7,997 bases of DNA from Chloroflexota bacterium (GTDB lineage: Bacteria > Chloroflexota > Limnocylindria > Limnocylindrales > CSP1-4), in assembly GCA_016875645.1 (NCBI GenBank), contig VGPE01000123.1:1-7997 (forward strand), read 5' to 3'. Position numbers and translations under genes: made by a program. Shown one piece after another: positions 1 through 4,962 of this stretch; position 1 is the first letter of the stretch, and every line of letters begins with the position of its first letter. The notes under the pieces are model-generated. The model searched no databases, was not told the origin of the DNA, and saw only the letters and a program-made list of their open reading frames with translations.

Positions 1-1508
1 GGGGCTCGATCAAGCTCATCCTGGCCGTCCTCCTGACCCTCGCAGCGGCGGCGCCTGCCCTTGGGGCCGAGCCCGGCGATCTCATCCTGGGCTTCGCAGC
101 CCCCGGCGGCCGCGCCTTCACACCGGACGGCGATGGGGACCGTGACCGCCTGGACCTCGTCCTCACCCTTTCGGAATCGGCGTCGGTCACGGTCGAGGTG
201 CTCGACTGGGACGGCCGGCCGATCGCGGCGCTCCTGCCCGGGCCTGCGTCACCCCTGCCTGCCGGCGTCACTCCGATCACCTGGGACGGCGCCGGCGCAG
301 TCAACGGGCCGTATCGCGTCCGGGTCACCGCCGTCGCGGCGGCCGGCGCCTTCAGCCGCGAGATCCACGTTGCCCGGGCTGCCGCGCTCCCCTACCCGCT
401 CAATCCCGGCGCGGTGGTCGTCTTCCTCGATCCCGGGCACGGGGGCGACGCGCCGGGCGGCGTCGAGGTTCGGGCGCCGGACGAGAGGCTCGTTCGCGAG
501 GAGGTCCTCAACCTCGACATCGCCCTGCGCCTGGCGGCGATGCTGCGGGCGGCCGGCGTCCGCGTATCGATGTCCCGCACCGCCGACGTGCCGGCGAACG
601 TGGCTCGCATCGACCGCAACGGTGACGGCAGGGTGAACGGCACCGACGACTACCTGGCCCGGATCGACGACGCGAACCGGGCCCGCGCGGACCTGTTCGT
701 GTCGGTCCACAACAACTTCATCCCGGACGGCCGCGGCCGGACGGAGGCGTTCTATTGCGGAGTCGGCTGCCGCTGGCCCGGGCCTTCGCGCACGCTCGCA
801 GCCGGCATCCTCGATGCCCATGTCGCCGCGCTCACGCCGCTTCAGACCCCGGAGTGGCAATTGACGGTCGGCGATCCGCATTTCCCGCCGGAGGCGCGCA
901 ACCCGACCGACGACTACCTCCGGTTCGCGTCGGCAAGCTTTCCGCCTGGCCGCCACTTCTACCTGCTGGGCCCGTACCACGCGACGTATCGGCCGCGCTC
1001 GCTGCAGATGCCGGCCGCCCTGGTCGAATCGCTGGCGCTGAGCGAGGCCACGGAGCTCGGCATGCTGCGCACGCCCACCGTCCGGACACTTCTCGCGAAC
1101 GCCTACTTCGACGGCATCGTCGGCTGGCTGTCCGGTCGAACGATCGGAGTTCGGCTGGACCCTCTCGCGGGCGCAATGGCGATGACCGCGCGCGTGGCCC
1201 AGACGTCCACCGTGAGCGTCCGGGTCACGAACAACGGCACGACCGCGATCCCCGCTGGCTCCGCGCTCGTGGTCGGGAGCGTCCCCCGGCGGAGCCCGTA
1301 CGACGGCTCCGCCTCGGGTGGAACGCCGATCGGCCGGGCCTACCTCCGCTCGCCGCTCCCGCCGGGCACAAGCACGGACGTCGGCATCGCGGTGCGCCCG
1401 GTGACGGCCGGACCGGCAACCTGGAAGGTCGACGCGGTGGTCGGCGGCGTTCGGGTCTCGAGCCGGGCCGTGCCCTTCCTGCAGCTCGCGGTCACCGTGG
1501 GGCGCTGA
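1..1508 (+). CDS. Secreted N-acetylmuramoyl-L-alanine amidase (Amidase_3), 5' end outside the window
   Basis: Predicted zinc amidase that cleaves the bond between N-acetylmuramic acid and L-alanine of peptidoglycan, outside the cytoplasm. The frame is open from base 3 with no credible start, so the gene begins upstream. The 501 visible residues (numbered from base 3) start inside a signal peptide: K4, a hydrophobic stretch rich in Leu and Ala, and an ALGA-E cleavage site near residue 23. Residues about 25-130 look like a FlgD-type Ig domain with a FTPDGDGDRD acidic loop (39-48). The amidase domain (about 135-360) shows DPGHGG with H146, E166 of EEVLNL, H236 of FVSVHNN and the catalytic E342 of ALVES, matching the three zinc ligands and the general base of the family. 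An extra loop DRNGDGRVNGTD (204-215) resembles a calcium-binding EF loop. YCGVGC may form a disulfide. Residues about 390-501 form a CARDB-like beta domain. A GTG at 198 lies inside the Ig domain and is not the true start. Confidence 0.92.
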   Translation, partial: GSIKLILAVLLTLAAAAPALGAEPGDLILGFAAPGGRAFTPDGDGDRDRLDLVLTLSESASVTVEVLDWDGRPIAALLPGPASPLPAGVTPITWDGAGAVNGPYRVRVTAVAAAGAFSREIHVARAAALPYPLNPGAVVVFLDPGHGGDAPGGVEVRAPDERLVREEVLNLDIALRLAAMLRAAGVRVSMSRTADVPANVARIDRNGDGRVNGTDDYLARIDDANRARADLFVSVHNNFIPDGRGRTEAFYCGVGCRWPGPSRTLAAGILDAHVAALTPLQTPEWQLTVGDPHFPPEARNPTDDYLRFASASFPPGRHFYLLGPYHATYRPRSLQMPAALVESLALSEATELGMLRTPTVRTLLANAYFDGIVGWLSGRTIGVRLDPLAGAMAMTARVAQTSTVSVRVTNNGTTAIPAGSALVVGSVPRRSPYDGSASGGTPIGRAYLRSPLPPGTSTDVGIAVRPVTAGPATWKVDAVVGGVRVSSRAVPFLQLAVTVGR

Positions 1509-1513
1509 TCGGG

Positions 1514-1533
1514 CGGGCCACCGGAGTGGCCCG
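1514..1533 (+). terminator. Hairpin after the amidase gene, possible terminator
   Basis: Bases 1514-1521 pair with 1526-1533 (CGGGCCAC with GTGGCCCG): eight perfect base pairs closing a four-base loop CGGA, starting five bases after the amidase stop codon. No T-tract follows, so it is not a classical intrinsic terminator. Hairpins without T-runs are common at gene ends in GC-rich bacteria. It separates the amidase from the ATPase gene 81 bp further on, suggesting separate transcription. Confidence 0.45.
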
Positions 1534-1614
1534 GATCGCGTGGTACTGTCGGCCGACCGGGGGTCGGGCGCGCCGGTCGAGTGACCCAGCGAAGCTGGTT
1601 GATGCGGCGGAGCG

Positions 1615-2802
1615 ATGCCGCGGATCCTCCTCTACACGGGCAAGGGCGGCGTCGGCAAGACGAGCGTCGCGGCGGCGAGCGCCGTCCTGGCCGCGGAGCG
1701 CGGCTACCGCACGATCGTGCTTTCGACCGACATCGCACACAGCCTTGCGGACGCCCTCGATGTTCCGCTCGGTCCGGAGCCGCGCCGGATTCTGCCGAAC
1801 CTCGACGCGCAGGAGCCGGACGTCTACTTCAACGTCCAGCGCTACTGGCGCACGATCCAGAGCTACGTCGCCACGCTGTTCTCCTGGCACGGCCTCGACG
1901 AGGTGATGGCCGAGGAGATGACGATCCTGCCCGGCATGGACGAGCTCGGCAGCCTGCTCTGGATCGCCGACCACCTCGAGAGCGACCAGTACGACGTGAT
2001 CGTGGTGGATGCGGCGCCCACGGGCGAGACGCTGCGGCTGCTGTCGCTGCCGGAGGCGAGTCGCTGGTGGGTCGAGCGGGTGGCGCCGATCAGCCGGCGG
2101 GTGACCAAGCTGGGTGGGCCGTTGCTGCAGAAGGTCATCGGCGTGCCGGTGCCCGACGTGGCGGTCTTTGAGGCCGCCGAACGACAGCTTGGCCGCCTCC
2201 AGCGGGTCCACGCTCTGCTGGCCGATCCCGACATGAGCACGGTCCGGGTCGTCCTGAACCTCGAGAAGATGTCGATCGCGGAGGCAGAGCGCTCGTTCAC
2301 CTACTTCCATCTGTACGGGTACCCCAGCGACCTCGTCGTCTGCAACCGGGTGATCCCAGCAGAGGTCGGCGGCTACTTCGCGCCGCTCCGCGAGGCACAA
2401 CAGGCATACCTGCCCAATGTGATTCAGGATTTCGCACCGGTGCCGTTGCGTTCGGTGCCCTGGTTCGACCGGGAGATGGTCGGCATCGACCTGCTGCGGG
2501 AGCTCGGGAAGTCGCTCTTCGGCGACGAGGACCCGACGCAGATCTTCTACCGCGGGCGCCCGTACTCGATCCGGCGCGAGAACGGCAGCTACGCGCTGAG
2601 CCTGGAGCTGCCATTTGCGACGAAGGACGAGATCGGCCTGTCGCGGCACGCCGACGAACTGGTCATCCAGGTCGGGGCATGGCGACGGACACTCGTGCTG
2701 CCGCGGGCGCTCGTCGACGCGCCGACGACCGGTGCGCGCATGGAGGACAGGACGCTCAAGGTGCAGTTCGCGGCACGGCCGCCCACCGGAGGAACGGGCT
2801 GA
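1615..2802 (+). CDS. ArsA/Get3-family ATPase with C-terminal HSP20-like domain
   Basis: Cytosolic P-loop ATPase of the ArsA/GET3 (SIMIBI) class, 395 residues, one ATPase unit rather than the tandem pair of classical arsenite pump ArsA. Visible motifs: deviant Walker A GKGGVGKT (9-16), switch I STDIAHSLADAL (37-48), switch II DAAPTGETLRLL (132-143) and the adenine-contacting CNRVIP (243-248). Residues about 311-386 form a beta-rich alpha-crystallin-like domain of the ArsA_HSP20 type. The only cysteine is C243, so both the CxxC zinc motif of eukaryotic Get3 and the metalloid cysteines of ArsA are missing. Arsenite export is therefore unlikely. The architecture resembles the Get3d/ArsA_HSP20 group, whose client is not firmly known, so membrane-protein or hydrophobic-client chaperoning is only a guess. 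The start is fixed by the P-loop at residue 9. A GGAG lies only two bases upstream, so initiation may be weak or leaderless. The gene shares one base with the next gene. Confidence 0.93.
   Translation: MPRILLYTGKGGVGKTSVAAASAVLAAERGYRTIVLSTDIAHSLADALDVPLGPEPRRILPNLDAQEPDVYFNVQRYWRTIQSYVATLFSWHGLDEVMAEEMTILPGMDELGSLLWIADHLESDQYDVIVVDAAPTGETLRLLSLPEASRWWVERVAPISRRVTKLGGPLLQKVIGVPVPDVAVFEAAERQLGRLQRVHALLADPDMSTVRVVLNLEKMSIAEAERSFTYFHLYGYPSDLVVCNRVIPAEVGGYFAPLREAQQAYLPNVIQDFAPVPLRSVPWFDREMVGIDLLRELGKSLFGDEDPTQIFYRGRPYSIRRENGSYALSLELPFATKDEIGLSRHADELVIQVGAWRRTLVLPRALVDAPTTGARMEDRTLKVQFAARPPTGGTG
2788..2793 (+). promoter_or_regulatory. Strong Shine-Dalgarno inside the ATPase gene
   Basis: GGAGGA, eight bases before the ATG at 2802. 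It lies in the last codons of the ATPase gene and sets the start of the small downstream protein at 2802 rather than the longer in-frame opening at 2679. That longer reading would overlap the ATPase by more than 120 bases. The arrangement implies translational coupling. Confidence 0.8.
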
Positions 2803-3062
2803 TGAACGACAAGACCCGCGATCAAGCGGCGCGGATCCGGGAGCTGGAGGAGCGCCTGAGTCAACTCGAGGCTCGGCCTGTCCGGTCGGCCGGCTGGTTG
2901 CGCACGCTGATGCCGGCCGAGGCGAGCCGGCACTTCCGCGCGGCCGGCCGGGAGCAGCTCCTCGGCATGCGGGCGCTGGTCGACTTCTGGATCAAGCGGT
3001 TCGAAGAGTCGGACGCGAAGTCCACGAGCCGCGCCGTCCGGGAAGAGATCTCGATCGAATAG
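2802..3062 (+). CDS. Small coiled-coil protein coupled to the ArsA-type ATPase, unknown function
   Basis: An 86-residue hydrophilic protein that I cannot assign to a named family. Its ATG shares its A with the ATPase TGA (TGATG) and follows a GGAGGA ribosome site, so the two are almost certainly made together. Residues about 8-25 (RIRELEERLSQLEA core) have the charge and leucine spacing of a coiled coil. A Pro-Val-rich break with two tryptophan/leucine clusters follows, then a second amphipathic helix of about residues 38-69 (HFRAAGREQLLGMRALVDFW core). The C-terminus is EISIE, an I-x-I motif like the tail by which small heat-shock proteins dock on alpha-crystallin domains. There is no signal peptide or membrane segment. 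From position and sequence it may be an oligomerisation or adaptor subunit of the ATPase. That role is inferred. Confidence 0.85.
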   Translation: MNDKTRDQAARIRELEERLSQLEARPVRSAGWLRTLMPAEASRHFRAAGREQLLGMRALVDFWIKRFEESDAKSTSRAVREEISIE

Positions 3063-3090
3063 CCGGGGCGCCCGCTGGGCCTCGCCGCGT

Positions 3091-3127
3091 GCCCCATTAC
3101 TCGATGTGGGGCCACCGGACGGCCCCA
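3091..3127 (+). terminator. Two overlapping hairpins after the ATPase operon
   Basis: GCCCCA (3091-3096) can pair with TGGGGC (3107-3112), while TGGGGCC (3107-3113) can instead pair with GGCCCCA (3121-3127) across a seven-base loop. The two helices share the middle strand and exclude each other. They begin 28 bases after the stop of the small protein. No T-tract follows. Termination of the ATPase operon is the simplest reading, and a conformational switch is possible but unproven. Confidence 0.35.
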
Positions 3128-3298
3128 TGCGGTCAGGGAAGTCGGCCTCCCCGTTCCGTGCCGGGCGACCTGGCGGACGTCGGCGCAGGCATGGCTGCCT
3201 GCCGCGATGCGCTTGATACGGGAACCGCGGAAACCGCGCGTGCGTCCTGAACGGCAGTTCGGCCATCGTGGCCCGGAAGTCGTGTCCCGACCCGCGTT

Positions 3299-3303
3299 GG
3301 AGA
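3299..3303 (+). promoter_or_regulatory. Shine-Dalgarno of the lipoprotein gene
   Basis: GGAGA ends eight bases before the ATG at 3312. It supports that codon, which also gives a perfect lipoprotein signal peptide, over the in-frame codon at 3207. Confidence 0.65.
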
Positions 3304-3311
3304 ACCGCCTG

Positions 3312-4238
3312 ATGCGATGGATCGCCCACCTCACCGGCCTCCTCCTGGCCGCAGTGTCACTGACCGCCTGCGTGGCGGGCCCCGGCGCCTCGCTGCCGGG
3401 CTCCTCGCCGTCCGCGCCCCCCACCGGCTCGCCGGCGAAGCCGCCGATCCAGCATCCAACGGGCAGGGACGCACTCGTCCTGCGGATCACGATCGACGGT
3501 GGTTTCGTGCCGCCGCACGTCATTCTCACGACCCTGCCGGTCCTTTCGATCTACGGCGACGGCCGGGTCATCGTCCAGGGCGCCGTGCCGGCGATCTACC
3601 CCGGACCCGTCCTTGCGCCGCTCTGGGTGCGGACCATCACCGAGGCGGGCCTGCAGAAGGTCCTGGCCGCGGCTGCAGAGGCCGGACTTCTGGGCGCCGA
3701 CCGGCACTACGACGACGGTGGCCTGGTGGCCGACGCCCCAACGACCACCTTCATCCTCAACGCCGGTGGCGGCACCCACACGATCAGCGCCTACGCGCTG
3801 GCCGAGGCGGAGATGGCCGGACCCAACCTGAGCAAAGAGGACGCCGCGGCCCGCAAGGCCCTGCGCGCGTTCCTCGAGGCCGTGACCGACCTGCCCAAGC
3901 TGGCGGGCGAATCCGAGCTGACCGCCGAGCATCCTTACACGCCGCACGCGGTGCGGGTCTTCGTCTCGGACGAGCCCCCGTTCGTCGACGAGAACAACCC
4001 GGAGCAGGATCCGATCGCCTGGCCGCTCAAGGCCCCGCTCGCGAAGTTCGGCTCCATGCAGGGCGAGCCGGGCGGGTTCCAGGTCCAGTGCGGCGTGGTT
4101 GAGGGGGCCGACCTCGACACGCTCCTGCCGCTCATCGCGAAGGCCAACACCCTGACCCCGTGGACCAGCGAGGGCAAGTCCTACTCGATCTACGTGCGGC
4201 CGCTGCTCCCCGACGAGTCGGGCTGCGCCACGGTCTGA
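3312..4238 (+). CDS. Putative lipoprotein of unknown function
   Basis: 308 residues, predicted to be exported and lipid-anchored on the outer face of the cytoplasmic membrane. The signal peptide has R2, a hydrophobic core LLLAAVSL and the lipobox LTAC with the acylated cysteine at C20. A Gly/Ser/Pro-rich linker (about 21-48) of the kind that tethers a globular domain to the membrane comes next. The globular part (about 53-308) mixes beta strands and helices. It contains YGDGRVIVQG (81-90), HYDDGGLVAD (132-141), TTTFILNAGGGTHTISAYAL (144-163) and an Ala-rich helix (176-192). C260 and C305 are the only other cysteines and could form a disulfide. No catalytic motif is recognisable and I do not name a family. 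It stands alone between hairpin regions, so it is probably monocistronic. The start is chosen from the ribosome site at 3299 and the lipobox. Confidence 0.88.
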   Translation: MRWIAHLTGLLLAAVSLTACVAGPGASLPGSSPSAPPTGSPAKPPIQHPTGRDALVLRITIDGGFVPPHVILTTLPVLSIYGDGRVIVQGAVPAIYPGPVLAPLWVRTITEAGLQKVLAAAAEAGLLGADRHYDDGGLVADAPTTTFILNAGGGTHTISAYALAEAEMAGPNLSKEDAAARKALRAFLEAVTDLPKLAGESELTAEHPYTPHAVRVFVSDEPPFVDENNPEQDPIAWPLKAPLAKFGSMQGEPGGFQVQCGVVEGADLDTLLPLIAKANTLTPWTSEGKSYSIYVRPLLPDESGCATV

Positions 4239-4264
4239 GCCCGGCGTCCCCAGCGATCCTGGTC

Positions 4265-4290
4265 CGGCCGGCGGGTGCTCCCGCCGGCCG
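4265..4290 (+). terminator. Strong terminator hairpin of the lipoprotein gene
   Basis: An 11-bp perfect G/C stem (4265-4275 with 4280-4290) closes a TGCT loop, 26 bases after the lipoprotein stop, followed by TTCCGCCTTC with only scattered Ts. It lies in the convergent junction between the rightward and leftward transcription units. Because the stem is symmetric, it could also stop transcripts arriving from the tRNA side. Confidence 0.7.
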
Positions 4291-4320
4291 TTCCGCCTTC
4301 ACGGGCCACGCGGGACGTGT

Positions 4321-4354
4321 CGAGCCCGGCAGGAGGACACCAGTCCTGCGCTCG
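4321..4354 (-). terminator. Bulged hairpin downstream of tRNA-Lys, possible terminator
   Basis: Two stacked helices, CGAGC (4321-4325) with GCTCG (4350-4354) and GCAGGA (4329-4334) with TCCTGC (4344-4349), are separated by a three-base bulge (4326-4328). The structure begins 16 bases beyond the 3' end of the tRNA on the minus strand. It has no T-tract, so its role as terminator or as a stop for tRNA read-through is only suggested. Confidence 0.4.
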
Positions 4355-4370
4355 GACGTGCGTGAGTCGG

Positions 4371-4445
4371 TGGTGAGCCCGGGTGGATTCGAACCACCAA
4401 CCAACTGATTAAGAGTCAGTTGCTCTGCCGTTGAGCTACGGGCCC
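4371..4445 (-). tRNA. tRNA-Lys(CTT), CCA encoded
   Basis: On the minus strand a complete 75-base cloverleaf can be drawn: acceptor GGGCCCG with CGGGCTC (one G-T pair), D stem GCTC/GAGC with a short seven-base loop AACGGCA, anticodon stem ACTGA/TCAGT with loop CTCTTAA, a five-base variable region TGGTT, and T stem GGTGG/CCACC with loop TTCGAAT. The anticodon is CTT, reading lysine AAG, the preferred lysine codon in GC-rich genomes. Discriminator A is followed by a genomically encoded CCA. The gene lies 64 bases downstream of the cupin gene on the same strand. It could be co-transcribed with it or have its own promoter in that gap. Confidence 0.97.
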
Positions 4446-4509
4446 ACAGGGTGCGGGCGGGGCGCGCAGGCGCCCGCGAATGGTAGCGCAGGCGATGCCC
4501 TGCGTCCGA

Positions 4510-4917
4510 TCAGGCGCCGGCGTCCGAGGGCGGCCAGGTGATCGTCAGGAGGACAGCACTGTCGGCGGCCGCCTCGACCGACCAGGAGCCGCCGGCCGCG
4601 ATCGTCGCGAGTTCGCCATTCCCGAGGTCCACGGAAGCCGCCTGGTGGCGGGCAACGACACGGCCGACCAGAACCTGGATGGTCATCGGGCCCTCCGCAT
4701 CGTCGTCCCCGACTCGCTCGCCGGCCCGCATGACGGTCAACAGGACGCGGAGGCGTGCGTCCTTGGCCAGCAGAATCGAGTTCTTGCCGTCGTCGGCCCA
4801 TTTGCGCTCGCCGGTGAGCCGGTCGATTTCGCGCCCGAGGTCGAACTTCATGAGCGGGTCGCGAAGCTGGCGTGACTCTCGGTCGTCGGAGCCGCTGGTG
4901 GAATCGGGCTGGCTCAT
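4510..4917 (-). CDS. Small cupin-like protein lacking the usual metal-binding histidines
   Basis: 135 residues, cytoplasmic, no signal peptide. Residues about 45-129 read as a series of short beta strands ending in a conserved-looking core, EGPMTIQVLVGRVVARH (75-91), then an AAGGSW turn (107-112) and VLLTITWP (122-129). That fits a single small cupin barrel of the kind annotated only as cupin-domain protein. In metal-binding cupins the first motif carries HxH. Here the corresponding stretch is GDDDAEG (70-76), and the single histidine of the protein is H91. An acidic site or loss of metal chemistry is likely, and no substrate can be named. The first 22 residues are hydrophilic. M23 is an alternative start, but GGAAAG eight bases before M1 favours the longer form. 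The gene follows the MMPL gene by 45 bp and is probably in the same transcript. Confidence 0.8.
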   Translation of the reverse strand: MSQPDSTSGSDDRESRQLRDPLMKFDLGREIDRLTGERKWADDGKNSILLAKDARLRVLLTVMRAGERVGDDDAEGPMTIQVLVGRVVARHQAASVDLGNGELATIAAGGSWSVEAAADSAVLLTITWPPSDAGA

Positions 4918-4962
4918 CGGGCGTTCTTTCCGCTGGACTGCAACTGACGCATCATGTGCCGC

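Larger units (their letters stand above)
3063..3311. other. Non-coding gap with hairpins between the ATPase operon and the lipoprotein gene
   Basis: No gene is supported in these 249 bases. An open frame runs from 3207 into the lipoprotein gene, but its extra 35 residues are basic, unlike a signal peptide, and would bury the lipobox signal. Apart from the hairpins at 3091-3127, there is a seven-pair stem of GCAGGCA (3185-3191) with TGCCTGC (3196-3202) around a TGGC loop. The promoter of the lipoprotein gene presumably lies here, but I see no convincing -35/-10 pair. Confidence 0.6.

Noticed and set aside
1541..1549. TGGTACTGT as an extended -10 promoter element for the ATPase gene.
   Set aside because: It resembles a -10 box with the upstream TG, but no -35 partner is recognisable and a match this short is expected by chance.
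755..1906. A 383-codon plus-strand frame spanning the end of the amidase and the start of the ATPase.
   Set aside because: It is out of frame with two well-supported genes, crosses the hairpin between them, and is an Arg/Ala/Gly-rich low-complexity shadow.
1492..2649. A 385-codon open frame antisense to the ATPase gene.
   Set aside because: It lies opposite a gene with intact P-loop, switch and HSP20 signatures. Its product is rich in Arg, His, Asp and Gln with no recognisable domain, typical of antisense frames in GC-rich DNA.
3207..3311. A longer lipoprotein start at 3207.
   Set aside because: It adds 35 basic residues in front of a textbook lipoprotein signal peptide. The ATG at 3312 has its own GGAGA ribosome site.
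4371..4445. The tRNA-Lys gene as an integration (attachment) site.
   Set aside because: No integrase gene and no repeated copy of the tRNA 3' end are present in the window.
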